Source: Advenella sp. FME57
Lineage (GTDB): Bacteria > Pseudomonadota > Gammaproteobacteria > Burkholderiales > Burkholderiaceae_B
Length of the DNA stretch: 64,000 nucleotides
NCBI RefSeq assembly: GCF_014897675.1
Contig: NZ_JABUXU010000009.1
Span: 62,001 to 126,000 of the forward strand
Reading direction: 5' to 3'
Shown: positions 1 through 10,361 of the stretch, in pieces
How the letters are laid out: each line of letters begins with the position of its first letter
Numbering within the stretch: position 1 is the first letter of the stretch
Translations under genes and position numbers: made by a program
Notes under the pieces: model-generated
The model's input: only the letters and a program-made list of their open reading frames with translations
Told to the model about the DNA's origin: nothing
Databases searched by the model: none

Positions 1-262
1 TGAACGCTGATGCAGCCAGTCCCAGCACCATGAAAAACCAGCGCTGCCAGCCAGCGCCGTCTGCCAGCATGCTAAAGGCCGCACCCTGATTGTAGATCAG
101 AATGAAATCGAAGACCGGCAGCACGTTCACGCGTTGCAGATACTCGAAATTATGCTCAAAGTACTGTTTGCTGATCTGGTCTGCGCTGATCAGCACCAAT
201 GCCAGTGCGATCCACATCATATACGGCACTGCGCGTGCAGCCGGCTGCACTGCTTTATGCAT
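1..262 (-). CDS. lspA: Lipoprotein signal peptidase (signal peptidase II), N-terminal part
   Basis: Aspartic protease of the inner membrane that removes signal peptides from prolipoproteins. Only the first 87 codons lie in the window. The start ATG overlaps the ileS stop by 8 bases, so the two genes are translationally coupled. The visible part has a first membrane helix (about residues 14-24), then [10 protein letters not shown], which matches the conserved D-x-x-S-K block of LspA, then [11 protein letters not shown], matching the family's N-x-G-A-A-F-S motif, and the start of a further helix. The catalytic aspartates are beyond the window edge. The ribF-ileS-lspA order is a classic conserved arrangement in proteobacteria. 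Confidence 0.93.
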   Translation of the reverse strand, partial: MHKAVQPAARAVPYMMWIALALVLISADQISKQYFEHNFEYLQRVNVLPVFDFILIYNQGAAFSMLADGAGWQRWFFMVLGLAASAF

Positions 263-3122
263 AGTGCCTGTCCTCGCCGCCGTGATGCAGATTGTCGTCA
301 CAGCGTGAGCAGATATCCGGATGATCTGCAATGGTGCCCACTTCTTCGCGGTAATGCCAGCAGCGTTCACACTTGCGATGCTCGGATGGCGTGATGGTGA
401 AATTAACACCTTCGCCCGGCACCCCGGCGTGTACCGTTGCGCGCGATACGATGAATACAAAACGCAGGTCGTCGTTCAGGCTTTGCAGGTACTCCAGGTC
501 CAGCCCGTCGGCGAAAACGTCCACTTCGGCCTGTAGCGCTGAACCAATCCGGCCGGCACTGCGCACGTCTTCCAGTTGTTTGTTCAGGTCGGCGCGAATC
601 TGCAAAATACGTTGCCACTTTTTGCTCAGTGCGGCGTGATCAGCCACCTCGGGCAGGGTGTGGAATACTTCGGTAAAGATCGTGACGGTGCTCGCGCTGT
701 CAGTGTTTTTCAGCGTTGATTTCTGCAGTTCCTGCCAGGCCTCTTCGGCTGTAAAGGACAGCACAGGCGCCAGCAGCTTGAGCAGACTCAGCGTGATGTG
801 CAGCAGGGCCGTTTGCGCCGAGCGTCGCGCCAGACTGTTGCGATCGGTGACGTACAGGCGGTCCTTGAGCGTATCCAGATAGAACGAACCCAGATCTTCC
901 GAGCAGAAAATCTGCAGGCGCGCCATGGCCGGATGGAAATTGAATTCGTCGTAATAGGCGGTCACTTCATTTTGCATATCCAGCGTTAACGCCAGCGCAT
1001 ACTGGTCGACTTCGAACAGCTTGCCGGTTTCCACCATGTCTTTTGCAGCATCGAAATCATTCAGATTGCCCAGCAGGAAACACACGGTATTGCGGATACG
1101 GCGATAGCCTTCGACCACGCGCTTGAGGATCTGGTCCGAAATGGACAATTCACCCGAATAATCGGTAGAAGCTGTCCACAGCCTGATGATCTCGGCGCCC
1201 AGCGAGTCGGATACTTTCTGCGGGGCAATCACGTTGCCCATCGACTTGCTCATCTTGCGTCCCTGGCCGTCGACGACGAAGCCGTGGGTCAGCAGATTGC
1301 GGTAGGGTGGCTCGCCAAACAGCATGGAAGAGGTCAGTAGCGACGAATGGAACCAGCCACGATGCTGATCCGACCCTTCCAGGTACAGATCGGCCGGCCA
1401 GCGCAGCGTATCGGAATGCGAACCCGTGGTTGCATTGTCCTTGCCGCCCAGGACCGTGAAGTGGGTGGTGCCCGAATCGAACCAGACGTCCAGTGTGTCG
1501 CGGTTTTTCTCGTAATGCACGGCGTCCTCGCCCAGCAATTCTGCCGGATCCAGCGCCTGCCACGCTTCAATACCTTGCTTTTCGACGCGCTGTGCAATTT
1601 GTTCAAGCAGTTCAACCGTGCGCGGATGCAACTGGCCGGTTTCCTTGTGGACGAAAAACGCCATGGGTACGCCCCATTGGCGTTGACGCGACAGGGTCCA
1701 ATCGGGACGATTGGCAATCATGGCATGCAGGCGGGCGCGCCCCCAGGCCGGGTAGAAGCCGGTGGCGTCAATGCCTGCCAGCGCCTTTTCGCGCAGCGTG
1801 GCAGTGTGATCATCGGGCTGGCGATCCATGCCGGCAAACCACTGGCTGGTCGCGCGATAGATAATGGGCGTTTTATGACGCCAGCAGTGCATGTAGCTGT
1901 GCTTGAGCGATTCCACATGCAGCAATGTTCCGGCGTCCTGCATTGCCTTGACAATATCCGGATTCGCTTCCCAAATCGTCTTGCCGCCGAACAAAGGCAG
2001 GGAAGGCACATATTTGCCATCGCCCATGACGGGACTGATGATGTCCGCATCCTGCATGCCATTGGCCTTGCAGGACTGGAAATCCTCTACGCCGTAGGCG
2101 GGTGCAGAGTGCACAATACCGGTGCCGGTGTCTACCGTGACATAGTCACCCAGATAGATCGGAGACAGGCGGTCATAGCCTGCATCTGCAGTGGCCAGCG
2201 GGTGGTGGAACGCAATGTGGTCCAGCGCTTGCCCGGCGCACTCGGCGATGACCGAGCCCTGCAACTGCCAGTGTTCAAGACAGGCCTGCACACGATCCTT
2301 GGCCAGTAGCAGCAATGGGCCGGTAGGCAGCGGCGCGTTCAGGCGCACCAGGGCGTAGAGCACTTCAGGGTGCACGTTCAGGGCCTGGTTCGAGGGAATT
2401 GTCCAGGGCGTTGTGGTCCAGATGACGACGGCACCATCCTCTACACTATCGAGGCCGAAAGCGGCAGCCAGTTTATCTTTCTGGGCAAAGGGGAAGGCCA
2501 CGTCGACGGCCGGATCCTTGCGGTCGGCATATTCCACTTCCGCCTCAGCCAGGGCCGACCCACAGTCAAAGCACCAGTTCACCGGTTTGAGGCCACGGAA
2601 CACATAGCCTTTTTCCATGATGCGCGCCAGCGCCCGCAACTCGTTGGCTTCATTGCCGTAATTCATGGTCAGATAGGGGTTTTCCCAGTCGCCCAGTACA
2701 CCCAGCCGTTTGAAGTCGGCTCGCTGGCGGTCAATCTGCTCCAGGGCGTAGGCGCGAGCCTTCGACTGGACTTCAGCCACCGGCAGGTTCTTGCCATATT
2801 TTTTTTCAATCTGGATTTCAATGGGCATGCCGTGGCAGTCCCAGCCGGGGACATAAGGCGCGTCAAAGCCTGCCATCGTGCGGCTTTTGAGAATGATGTC
2901 CTTGAGAATCTTGTTGACCGCGTGACCTATATGAATATCGCCGTTCGCATACGGCGGGCCGTCGTGCAAAATATAGGCAGGGCGACCGGCGCAGGCCTTG
3001 CGAATCGCCTGGTACACTTTCTTTTCCTCCCATTCAAGCACCCAGCCGGGTTCGCGTTTTGGCAGGTTTCCCCGCATTGGGAAGGGGGTTTCAGGCAGAT
3101 TCAGGGTGTTCTTATAATCCAT
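255..3122 (-). CDS. ileS: Isoleucyl-tRNA synthetase
   Basis: Charges tRNA-Ile with isoleucine in the cytoplasm; class I synthetase. The 955-residue protein has the HIGH signature as HIGH at residues 64-67, the KMSKS loop near residue 623, the inserted editing domain between them, and a C-terminal zinc-binding segment with CERCWH and CSRC. Length is normal for the bacterial enzyme. The frame could open 11 codons earlier, but ATG at 3122 gives the usual [10 protein letters not shown] start and overlaps the end of ribF by 11 bases. It is the middle gene of ribF-ileS-lspA. Confidence 0.97.
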   Translation of the reverse strand: MDYKNTLNLPETPFPMRGNLPKREPGWVLEWEEKKVYQAIRKACAGRPAYILHDGPPYANGDIHIGHAVNKILKDIILKSRTMAGFDAPYVPGWDCHGMPIEIQIEKKYGKNLPVAEVQSKARAYALEQIDRQRADFKRLGVLGDWENPYLTMNYGNEANELRALARIMEKGYVFRGLKPVNWCFDCGSALAEAEVEYADRKDPAVDVAFPFAQKDKLAAAFGLDSVEDGAVVIWTTTPWTIPSNQALNVHPEVLYALVRLNAPLPTGPLLLLAKDRVQACLEHWQLQGSVIAECAGQALDHIAFHHPLATADAGYDRLSPIYLGDYVTVDTGTGIVHSAPAYGVEDFQSCKANGMQDADIISPVMGDGKYVPSLPLFGGKTIWEANPDIVKAMQDAGTLLHVESLKHSYMHCWRHKTPIIYRATSQWFAGMDRQPDDHTATLREKALAGIDATGFYPAWGRARLHAMIANRPDWTLSRQRQWGVPMAFFVHKETGQLHPRTVELLEQIAQRVEKQGIEAWQALDPAELLGEDAVHYEKNRDTLDVWFDSGTTHFTVLGGKDNATTGSHSDTLRWPADLYLEGSDQHRGWFHSSLLTSSMLFGEPPYRNLLTHGFVVDGQGRKMSKSMGNVIAPQKVSDSLGAEIIRLWTASTDYSGELSISDQILKRVVEGYRRIRNTVCFLLGNLNDFDAAKDMVETGKLFEVDQYALALTLDMQNEVTAYYDEFNFHPAMARLQIFCSEDLGSFYLDTLKDRLYVTDRNSLARRSAQTALLHITLSLLKLLAPVLSFTAEEAWQELQKSTLKNTDSASTVTIFTEVFHTLPEVADHAALSKKWQRILQIRADLNKQLEDVRSAGRIGSALQAEVDVFADGLDLEYLQSLNDDLRFVFIVSRATVHAGVPGEGVNFTITPSEHRKCERCWHYREEVGTIADHPDICSRCDDNLHHGGEDRHYA

Positions 3123-4077
3123 GGACAGCAAAGTAGTTGCGAGCAACGTCCGCATCGTGGCGGATGGCGTCAGTCAGAGTTTGTAAATCGGGGAATTTTT
3201 CTTCGTCCCGCACGGCGTGCAAAAAGCTTATTGTAATAAGTTTACCGTATGCCGATACGTTTTTATCGAGAATATGCACTTCCAGCAGGACTTGTCCGTC
3301 CTCTTCGACGGTCGGGCGCACGCCAAGACTGGCGATCCCTGCCAGCGGCCCGGCCTGCAGTCCCTCCACCCTGACCACGTAGATGCCGGAGCGCAAGGCG
3401 CAGCGCGGCATGACACGGATATTGAGCGTCGGAAAGCCCATAGTTCGACCCAGCTTGCGACCATGCACCACATGCCCGCTGATTTGATAGGGATGGCCAA
3501 GAAATTCGCCGGCCCGTTCAATCTCTGCGTAAGCCAGCGCATGACGCAATTCAGAACTGGAGTAGCGAATGCCGTTAGGATCCAGTACATCGCGTAGCGT
3601 CTCTACCTCAAAGCCAAACCGTGCGCCGGCATCGCGCAGCAGGGCGATGTCGCCGCGTCGCTTGCTGCCGAAGCGGAAGTCTTCGCCGACATAAAGCCAC
3701 CTGACTGCCAGCTGGCGCACCAGGATGTCTTCGATGAACTGTTCCGGCGTCTGCTGGGCAAACGCCTGGTCAAAGCGCCGGATATGAACATGCTGGATGC
3801 CGCAACAGGACAGGGCCCGCACTTTGTCTCGCAGGGTTGAAATCCGCGTAGGTGCTAGCTCGGGGCGTTGTTCGCGCAGGGCGAAGTATTCGCGTGGGTG
3901 GGGCACAAATGTCATGACTGAAGGCACCAGCGCCTTGCTGGCTGCGGTTTGCACGACATGCGAGAGCAACTGCTGGTGGCCCAGGTGGACACCATCGAAA
4001 TTGCCAATGGTAAGGGCGCTGCCGGTTTGGGCAGCCGAGGCAAAAGCCTGACGGGAGATTTGAAGAGGATTTTTCAC
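3112..4077 (-). CDS. ribF: Bifunctional riboflavin kinase / FAD synthetase
   Basis: Makes FMN from riboflavin and then FAD. The N-terminal nucleotidyltransferase domain shows [10 protein letters not shown] at residues 25-34; the C-terminal flavokinase domain shows [11 protein letters not shown]. Length of 321 residues is normal. The start is GTG at 4077 with no clear Shine-Dalgarno sequence; a downstream start would remove the nucleotide-binding motif, so GTG is preferred. It is the first gene of the minus-strand ribF-ileS-lspA unit and faces purN across only 49 bases, so the two share a divergent promoter region. No FMN riboswitch is visible ahead of it. Confidence 0.95.
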   Translation of the reverse strand: MKNPLQISRQAFASAAQTGSALTIGNFDGVHLGHQQLLSHVVQTAASKALVPSVMTFVPHPREYFALREQRPELAPTRISTLRDKVRALSCCGIQHVHIRRFDQAFAQQTPEQFIEDILVRQLAVRWLYVGEDFRFGSKRRGDIALLRDAGARFGFEVETLRDVLDPNGIRYSSSELRHALAYAEIERAGEFLGHPYQISGHVVHGRKLGRTMGFPTLNIRVMPRCALRSGIYVVRVEGLQAGPLAGIASLGVRPTVEEDGQVLLEVHILDKNVSAYGKLITISFLHAVRDEEKFPDLQTLTDAIRHDADVARNYFAVHGL

Positions 4078-4126
4078 GCTATACAGTTTACAATTTTAAA
4101 CTTGCAAGCATTACGGAAGTGTTCAG

Positions 4127-4804
4127 TTGAAACCAACAAATCCTGCGGTAACCCGGGTCGTCATCCTTATTTCCGGTCGTGGCTCCAATATGAAAGCCTT
4201 GGTGCATGCCGCAAGCCAAATGACAAATGTCAATATCAGTGCCGTCATCTCGCATAGTGCCAACAGCGAAGGATTGGCCTGGGCGCGGGCGCAGGGTATT
4301 CAGACCGAACAACTGGTGTATGATGCGGCAGGCGGGCAGACCCGTGCTCAATATGATCAGGCGCTGGCCGAACACATTGATCGCTACCAGCCCGATCTGG
4401 TGCTGCTTGCCGGGTTTATGCGCATTCTGAGCGATGAGTTCGTGCGACATTACACCGGGCGGCTGGTCAATATACATCCTTCACTCTTGCCGCTCTTTCC
4501 GGGACTGCATACTCACCAGCAGGCGCTGAATGCCGGGGTGCGTGTTCATGGCTGCAGCGTGCACTTTGTCATTCCCGCGCTGGACCAGGGCCCCATCATC
4601 GCTCAGGCGGTCGTTCCCGTCATGGCTGACGATACCGTCCAGAGTCTGGACCAGCGGGTGCTGGTCATGGAGCATAAGCTCTATCCCCAGGTCATGCGCT
4701 GGCTGGCGCAAAAAGCGGTGTTTCTGGATGAACAAGGCAAGGTAGGCTTTACAGAAAAACTGCCGTTACAGCAGTTTTACGCAGACACGGAATATGTCAG
4801 CTGA
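4127..4804 (+). CDS. purN: Phosphoribosylglycinamide formyltransferase
   Basis: Transfers a formyl group from 10-formyl-tetrahydrofolate to GAR in de novo purine synthesis. Residues 17-21 (GRGSN) form the phosphate-binding loop; NIHPSLLPLFPG carries the catalytic Asn-His pair and DQGPII follows. At 225 residues it is near the family norm. The start codon is TTG at 4127 after a GGAAG-like ribosome site; no in-frame ATG occurs before the binding loop, except at the GRGSNM motif itself. Divergent from ribF. Confidence 0.94.
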   Translation: MKPTNPAVTRVVILISGRGSNMKALVHAASQMTNVNISAVISHSANSEGLAWARAQGIQTEQLVYDAAGGQTRAQYDQALAEHIDRYQPDLVLLAGFMRILSDEFVRHYTGRLVNIHPSLLPLFPGLHTHQQALNAGVRVHGCSVHFVIPALDQGPIIAQAVVPVMADDTVQSLDQRVLVMEHKLYPQVMRWLAQKAVFLDEQGKVGFTEKLPLQQFYADTEYVS

Positions 4805-4904
4805 TATACCCGCCTATATCGTTTACGGGTATCGTTTGCATCAGCGCCGGATATTTCACTATTGATATACCCCATTTGACATATCGTTCAATCAGGCAAA
4901 AATT

Positions 4905-6266
4905 ATGACAATCAAATCCGCTAGAAAAGACACAGGACGTCGTTCTGTCAAACCCGATTTCACCCGTCGCACGCAGCGCTCGCCCCAGCCCGGCGCGCGC
5001 CAGCGCGGCATCTACACCACACGCCTGGGCCAGATCCGCGACGTTCTGAACGAAGTGCTCAAGTGGAAACATCCGGCAGACGCCGTGCTGTCTGCCTGGT
5101 TCCGCGCCAACAAATCACTGGGCGGGCATGATCGCAATGAAGTGGCCGAGGCTGTATTCGATGTGCTGCGTCATTTGCGTCGTTACCGGCAATACGCCGA
5201 AAGCGGCACAGGGCCAGCACTGGAGCGTCTGGCCATTCTGGGGCTGGCCTCGGTGGTGGGCAAGGACACCATTGCCGGCCAGCTCTCTGAAGAAGAGAAA
5301 AGCTGGCTGTTGCGCATGGACACCATAGACCCGGCTTCGCTGGCCCCGGAAATACGCGGCAGCCTGCCCGACTGGCTATATGAACATATGAGTCAGCTGG
5401 ACGAATTCGAAAGCCTGATCGCCGCGCTCAATACCAAGGCGCCGCTCGATCTGCGTGTGAATCCCTTCAAGGTCGACAGGGATACGGTGTTGGCTCAATT
5501 GCAGGATACACCGGTGGCCGAGTTCGATCCTCAGCCGACGCCGTATTCTCCCTGGGGCATTCGGCTCAACGGCAAGCCGGCGATTTCACGGTGGGCCTTG
5601 TTCGAAAACGGTTCGCTCGAAGTGCAGGACGAAGGCAGTCAGTTGCTTGCGCTGCTGGTCGGACCAAAACGCAGCGATATGGTGATTGATTTTTGCGCCG
5701 GTGCTGGCGGCAAAACGCTGTTGCTGGGCGCGTTGATGCGCTCGGCCGGCCGCCTTTATGCCTTCGATGTATCGGCCGCGCGTCTGGCCAAGGCCAAGCC
5801 CCGCATAGCCCGTAGCGGTCTATCGAATGTGACGCCGATTGCCATAGCGAACGAAAATGATACCCGTGTGAAACGACTCGCCGGCAAGGCGGACAAGGTA
5901 CTGGTTGATGCTCCATGTACCGGTGTCGGTACACTGCGCCGCAATCCTGATCTTAAGTGGCGCCAGTCTCCGGCCAGCGTGCAGGAACTGACCGAACTGC
6001 AGGCGCGCATTCTCAATAGTGCCGCACGCTGTGTCGCCCCGGGCGGCCGGCTGGTGTACTCCACCTGCAGCGTGCTGCCGCAGGAAAATGAACAGCAGGT
6101 TGATGCCTTCCTGGCAGCCCATCCCGAATTCACGCTGCTCAACGCTCAGGAGGTATTGGGAGACCGATGTCCTGACCTGGGCATGACGACGCCTTATCTC
6201 AGGCTGCGTCCGGATGTTCACGGCACCGACGGCTTTTTTGCCGCTGTGCTGGAACGTAGTAAATAA
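4905..6266 (+). CDS. RsmB/NOP-family RNA 5-methylcytosine methyltransferase
   Basis: S-adenosylmethionine-dependent cytosine-C5 RNA methyltransferase of the RsmB/NOL1/NOP2 family, 453 residues. The SAM-binding stretch FCAGAGGKTLLLG is seen near residue 265, the DAPCTGVG motif IV at about 335-342, and STCS (catalytic cysteine of motif VI) at 386-389, so both active-site cysteines are present. The N-terminal 90 residues are basic and do not look like the NusB-like RNA-binding domain of canonical RsmB, so this may be a second RsmB-like enzyme instead of RsmB itself. It stands 100 bases behind purN. Confidence 0.85.
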   Translation: MTIKSARKDTGRRSVKPDFTRRTQRSPQPGARQRGIYTTRLGQIRDVLNEVLKWKHPADAVLSAWFRANKSLGGHDRNEVAEAVFDVLRHLRRYRQYAESGTGPALERLAILGLASVVGKDTIAGQLSEEEKSWLLRMDTIDPASLAPEIRGSLPDWLYEHMSQLDEFESLIAALNTKAPLDLRVNPFKVDRDTVLAQLQDTPVAEFDPQPTPYSPWGIRLNGKPAISRWALFENGSLEVQDEGSQLLALLVGPKRSDMVIDFCAGAGGKTLLLGALMRSAGRLYAFDVSAARLAKAKPRIARSGLSNVTPIAIANENDTRVKRLAGKADKVLVDAPCTGVGTLRRNPDLKWRQSPASVQELTELQARILNSAARCVAPGGRLVYSTCSVLPQENEQQVDAFLAAHPEFTLLNAQEVLGDRCPDLGMTTPYLRLRPDVHGTDGFFAAVLERSK

Positions 6267-6312
6267 ATTTGCTGCGGCAGGGAACCTGTTGTTGTCAAAA
6301 TGGTCTTAAAAT

Positions 6313-6347
6313 AGAGAAATAGGCGGTTAAAACCCGCTAATTTCTCT
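6313..6347. repeat. Inverted repeat behind the RsmB-like gene
   Basis: AGAGAAAT at 6313-6320 pairs with ATTTCTCT at 6340-6347, with a further G/C-rich inner stem (GGCGG against CCCGC). There is no T-run on either side, so it is not a standard intrinsic terminator; it may still end or protect the upstream message. Confidence 0.4.
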
Positions 6348-6531
6348 GTGAATGTGCGTTTGTAACCTTGCGCAACACAATCGGTGTATAAACGCGCATT
6401 GCAGACTGAAAATAGGGCTATATTTAAAGAAAAGCAGCGGGTACTGTGTCAGAATAATGACATTCTGCTCACAACTTGCTCAAAATCAAGAAAAAAGGCA
6501 ATAAAGTTTTTTCTTAGTTAAATCATAGTGT

Positions 6532-6537
6532 TATAAT
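6532..6537 (+). promoter_or_regulatory. Candidate -10 element for desaturase-uvrD
   Basis: Perfect TATAAT hexamer, 111 bases ahead of the desaturase start. The -35 region (TTTTCT or similar) is poor, so activation or an UP-like T-rich element may be needed. Confidence 0.4.
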
Positions 6538-6648
6538 TCCTGCGCGATTTGATATCGCTCAGCATCCTGCCCGAATAAGGGCACACTGCCCGCCGCAGCG
6601 GGCCAATGCCCGGTAATCTTGGGCATCTCAGGAGACCTTAAAGGGTAT

Positions 6649-7851
6649 ATGGATACAATTCTCGACTTTATTTCCGGTGGCTTTTTGCAACTTGGCTGGT
6701 GGCAGGTGATTCTTGTCACGCTGGTGCTTACGCACATCACCATTGCCGCGGTAACGATTTATCTGCACCGCAGTCAGGCTCATCGGGGGCTGGATCTGCA
6801 TCCGGCCGTGTCGCATTTCTTCCGCTTCTGGCTCTGGCTGACCACAGGGATGGTCACGCGTGAGTGGGTGGCGATCCACCGCAAGCACCATGCCAAATGC
6901 GAACGTGAAGGCGATCCTCACTCTCCCATTATTTACGGTATCGACCGGGTCTTGTGGAAAGGGGCAGAGCTGTATCGTGAAGAGGCCGCCAACGAAGAAA
7001 CCGTCAAGCGCTTCAGTCACGGCACGCCCGATGACTGGATGGAACGCAACGTCTATTCCCGCCATACCACGCTGGGCATTTTCACTATGCTGGCCATCGA
7101 CCTGCTGTTGTTCGGCGCACTCGGTCTGACCGTGTGGGCTGTGCAAATGGCATGGATCCCATTCTGGGCCGCCGGCGTGGTCAACGGTCTGGGTCACTAT
7201 ATCGGATACCGGAATTTTTCCAGCCCCGATACCAGTACTAATTTGTTCCCCATCGGCATTATCATCGGTGGCGAAGAGTTGCACAACAATCACCATGCTT
7301 ACGGTACGTCCGCCAAGTTTTCCAGCAAATGGTATGAGTTCGATATCGGCTGGGGCTATATCCGGATTTTGCAGGCACTGCGCCTGGCGCAGGTCAAGAA
7401 GGTTGCGCCCAAGCTGAAACTGGTTCGCGAAAAGTCCGATTCTGTGACCGAGCAAACTCTGCAAGGGGTGATTACGCACCGCTATGAAATCATGGCGCGT
7501 TACGCCAGCATGTTGCGCCAGTCCGTCCAGTCTGAAATCAAGCGCCTGACCCAGGCTGGCGCCAGCGACCAGGAACGTGAACTGCTGCAGAAAGTACAGT
7601 CGCGCCTTGGACAGGCCGATCTGGCCCTGAATCCACAGGAAAAACAGGAGCTCGACAGCATGCTGTCGCAAAACACGATGCTGGCCAAGCTGGTTCATAT
7701 GCGCGAAGAACTGTATCGTGTATGGACAAGCTCCACTGCTAGCAGTGAGCAATTGCTTGGTGACCTGCAACAGTGGTGCCAGCATGCGCAGCAAAGCGGT
7801 ATTCAGAGCCTTGAACAGTTTGCTCTCCGTCTGCGCCGCTATGCCGCATGA
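6649..7851 (+). CDS. Membrane fatty acid (acyl-CoA/acyl-lipid) desaturase
   Basis: Integral-membrane di-iron desaturase likely inserting a cis double bond into membrane fatty acids. All three histidine boxes are present: HRSQAH at 40-45, HRKHH at 77-81 and HNNHH at 212-216. Hydrophobic segments flank them (about 17-38, 55-70, 142-175). After the catalytic core (to about residue 250) comes a 150-residue hydrophilic, probably helical tail rich in Gln, Glu and Leu, which is absent from minimal desaturases. ATG at 6649 is preferred over an upstream TTG because AAGGG precedes it. Its stop overlaps the uvrD start (ATGA), so the two are translationally coupled. Confidence 0.88.
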   Translation: MDTILDFISGGFLQLGWWQVILVTLVLTHITIAAVTIYLHRSQAHRGLDLHPAVSHFFRFWLWLTTGMVTREWVAIHRKHHAKCEREGDPHSPIIYGIDRVLWKGAELYREEAANEETVKRFSHGTPDDWMERNVYSRHTTLGIFTMLAIDLLLFGALGLTVWAVQMAWIPFWAAGVVNGLGHYIGYRNFSSPDTSTNLFPIGIIIGGEELHNNHHAYGTSAKFSSKWYEFDIGWGYIRILQALRLAQVKKVAPKLKLVREKSDSVTEQTLQGVITHRYEIMARYASMLRQSVQSEIKRLTQAGASDQERELLQKVQSRLGQADLALNPQEKQELDSMLSQNTMLAKLVHMREELYRVWTSSTASSEQLLGDLQQWCQHAQQSGIQSLEQFALRLRRYAA

Positions 7852-10112
7852 TTGGGCAGTTAAATCCTGAGCAACTGGCGGCCGTTACCACAGCCAGTAA
7901 GCATACACTTGTTCTGGCTGGCGCCGGTAGTGGTAAAACCAAAGTTCTAACCACCCGCATGGCCTGGCTTATCCAGAATGGAAAAGTCAGTCCATACGGT
8001 GTGCTGGCCGTTACCTTTACCAATAAGGCGGCGCGTGAAATGCTCACACGCCTGACGGCCATGTTGCCGGTGGACACCCGCGGCATGTGGGTCGGCACTT
8101 TTCATGGTTTATGCAACCGGCTCTTGCGCGCTCATTATCGCGATGCCGGTTTGCCACAAAATTTCCAGATCCTGGATATCGCAGATCAGCTGGCAGCTAT
8201 CAAGCGCCTGATCAAAGCCAATGATATCGACGACGAAAAGTTTCCGCCCAGGGACGTGCAGCGCTTCATTAATAATGCCAAGGAAAACGGCGAACGGCCC
8301 GAGCACGTTGAGGTGTGGGATGCACATCGCAAGCGATTGGCAGAAATTTATCAGTTGTACCAGGAGCAGTGCCAGCGCGAGGGTGTCGTCGATTTTGCCG
8401 AATTGCTGCTGCGCGCCTATGAGCTGTTGTCACGCAATGCCCTGGTGCGCGAGCACTATCAGCGGCGTTTTCGATATATTCTGGTCGACGAGTTTCAGGA
8501 CACCAATACACTGCAATACAAATGGCTCTGCCTGCTGGCAGGCGGCGATGCGTCGCTGTTTGCCGTGGGTGACGATGACCAGTCCATCTATGCCTTCCGT
8601 GGCGCCAACGTGGGCAATATGTCCACCTTTGAACGCGATTATGCCGGCGACAATATTATCCGGCTGGAACAGAACTACCGTTCCTTTGGCCACATTCTGG
8701 ATGCCGCCAATGCGCTGATCGAGCACAATACGGAGCGTCTTGGCAAAAATCTGTGGACCGACAGGGGAGAAGGCGAGCTGCTTCGAGTTGTTGAGCAGCC
8801 TACCGATCTGCTGGAAGCCCAGTGGGTCGTGGACGAAATTCGTGCGCAGATCAGTGAAGGCCGCATGCGCAGTGAAATTGCGGTTTTGTATCGCAGCAAT
8901 GCGCAATCGCGGCCCATCGAACACGCCCTTTTTTCCGCGCACATTCCTTACAAGGTATACGGCGGCCTGCGCTTTTTCGAGCGCCAGGAAATCAAGCATG
9001 TTCTGGCCTACCTCAGGTTAGTAGCCAGCGGTGATGATGATACTTCATTCATGCGCGTTGTTAACTTTCCGACGCGCGGTATTGGCGCCAGAACCCTGGA
9101 AAACCTCACTGACTCGGCACGTCAGATTGGGTGCAACCTGATTCACGCTGTGGGGGCAGTGTCTGGCCGCAGTGGTGGCAAGCTGCTGGCCTTTGCCAAA
9201 TTGATCGAAACGCTGCGCGAAGCGGCGCAAACCTTGACGCTTGCGGAACTGATCAAGCACGTCAATGACATTTCCGGCTTGACCACACACTACGAAGCCG
9301 AACGCGAAGGAGCGGAACGGCTGGAAAATCTGGGTGAGCTTATCAATGCGGCCACTGCGTTCTGTGCCGAGGAAAATCTGGATGGCAAGGCCGCCATGGC
9401 CCTGGTTGAGCGCTCGGTAGCACCTGACGATCCCGATTCGCCTTTTGCCCAGGAGCAGACAACACCGCTGGCGCTTTTTTTGTCCCATGCCTCGCTTGAA
9501 GCAGGCGACAACCAGGCACAGGCCGGTCAGGATGCCGTTCAGCTCATGACTATTCATGCCGCCAAAGGGCTGGAATTTGATTCGGTCTTTATCACAGGTG
9601 TGGAAGAGGGCCTGTTCCCTCACGAAAACAGCATGATGGCCGAGGACGGACTACAGGAAGAACGCCGCCTGATGTATGTGGCCATTACCCGTGCCAAGGA
9701 ACGCCTGACCATCAGTTTGGCACATGCGCGCATGTTGCATGGACAGACGCGTTACTCGATGCGATCGCGCTTTCTGGACGAATTGCCCGAGGATCATCTG
9801 AAATGGCTGACGCCGCGTACGCGCGAGCAGGCCGAGCCTTCCTGGGGCATGCGTTTGCATGTTGACGCGCACGCACGTCCTCCCACGGGCAGAATAGAGC
9901 CGCGGGCGCCGCGCAGTTTAAGCTCGGGCGTCAGTGTCAGCGGCAAACAATACAGGATTGGCCAGGGCGTGCGTCACGCGCGCTTTGGCGATGGAACCAT
10001 CATCAGATTAAGCGGGCAGGGCGCAGATGCCCAGGCGGAGATCGTATTCAGGGATGCCGGCGCCAAAACGCTGGCCCTGGCCGTTGCCAAACTGGATATT
10101 ATTGCCGCCTGA
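7848..10112 (+). CDS. uvrD: UvrD/Rep-type superfamily 1A DNA helicase
   Basis: 3'-5' ATP-dependent DNA helicase for nucleotide excision and mismatch repair. Walker A is AGAGSGKT at residues 24-31, VDEFQDT (motif II) near 214-220, DDDQSIYAFRGA (motif III) follows, TIHAAKGLEFD (motif V) and YVAITRAKERL (motif VI) come later. A C-terminal Tudor-like segment (about 703-750, with VRHARFGDGTI) is typical of UvrD/PcrA and binds RNA polymerase in that family. Length of 754 residues is normal. It starts inside the desaturase stop codon. No LexA box is seen upstream of the pair. Confidence 0.93.
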   Translation: MIGQLNPEQLAAVTTASKHTLVLAGAGSGKTKVLTTRMAWLIQNGKVSPYGVLAVTFTNKAAREMLTRLTAMLPVDTRGMWVGTFHGLCNRLLRAHYRDAGLPQNFQILDIADQLAAIKRLIKANDIDDEKFPPRDVQRFINNAKENGERPEHVEVWDAHRKRLAEIYQLYQEQCQREGVVDFAELLLRAYELLSRNALVREHYQRRFRYILVDEFQDTNTLQYKWLCLLAGGDASLFAVGDDDQSIYAFRGANVGNMSTFERDYAGDNIIRLEQNYRSFGHILDAANALIEHNTERLGKNLWTDRGEGELLRVVEQPTDLLEAQWVVDEIRAQISEGRMRSEIAVLYRSNAQSRPIEHALFSAHIPYKVYGGLRFFERQEIKHVLAYLRLVASGDDDTSFMRVVNFPTRGIGARTLENLTDSARQIGCNLIHAVGAVSGRSGGKLLAFAKLIETLREAAQTLTLAELIKHVNDISGLTTHYEAEREGAERLENLGELINAATAFCAEENLDGKAAMALVERSVAPDDPDSPFAQEQTTPLALFLSHASLEAGDNQAQAGQDAVQLMTIHAAKGLEFDSVFITGVEEGLFPHENSMMAEDGLQEERRLMYVAITRAKERLTISLAHARMLHGQTRYSMRSRFLDELPEDHLKWLTPRTREQAEPSWGMRLHVDAHARPPTGRIEPRAPRSLSSGVSVSGKQYRIGQGVRHARFGDGTIIRLSGQGADAQAEIVFRDAGAKTLALAVAKLDIIAA

Positions 10113-10155
10113 ACGTATCGGGTCAGTTGATACTTAAGCAGCTCAAGGAATTTTT

Positions 10156-10320
10156 ATGAAAGCGATGATATGCACTCTGGCCCTTTTCCTGGGTTTTGGT
10201 CTGCTCGGCGGGTGCGCTGGTAAGGCGGCGGACAGCGGGCGCAGCGGCAGTAAAGTCCAGATTTATGGCACTGTCGACTCCGGCATTGGCTATCAATCGA
10301 AGAGCATATCCCGTGATTGA
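10156..10320 (+). CDS. 54-residue lipoprotein with a porin-like strand
   Basis: A small gene with AAGGA at 10145-10149 ahead of the ATG. The protein begins MKAMICTLALFLGFGLLGGC, a signal peptide ending in a lipobox (LGGC, Cys20 as the lipid anchor). After a Gly/Ser-rich linker, VQIYGTVDSGIGYQS (about residues 34-48) closely resembles the first beta strand of betaproteobacterial trimeric porins. No porin body follows; the stop is clean. It could be a true small lipoprotein or a short relic. It lies between uvrD and tRNA-Val, on the same strand. Function unknown. Confidence 0.6.
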   Translation: MKAMICTLALFLGFGLLGGCAGKAADSGRSGSKVQIYGTVDSGIGYQSKSISRD

Positions 10321-10361
10321 GACAGTCTGATTAAATTGTTCATCTTTGTGGTTCAAAAATG

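Larger units (their letters stand above)
6267..6648. other. Intergenic leader of the desaturase gene
   Basis: A 382-base gap without a supported gene. It holds an imperfect hairpin at 6313-6347 (outer arms of 8 bases pair exactly), an A/T-rich stretch, and a TATAAT hexamer at 6532-6537 that is a good -10 candidate for the desaturase-uvrD transcript; no strong -35 is visible at the right distance. Confidence 0.5.

Noticed and set aside
1347-2309. Long plus-strand frame opposite ileS
   Set aside because: Antisense shadow of a highly conserved gene, without motifs.
6628-7794. 388-codon minus-strand frame opposite the desaturase
   Set aside because: Shadow frame; the plus-strand frame has all three histidine boxes.
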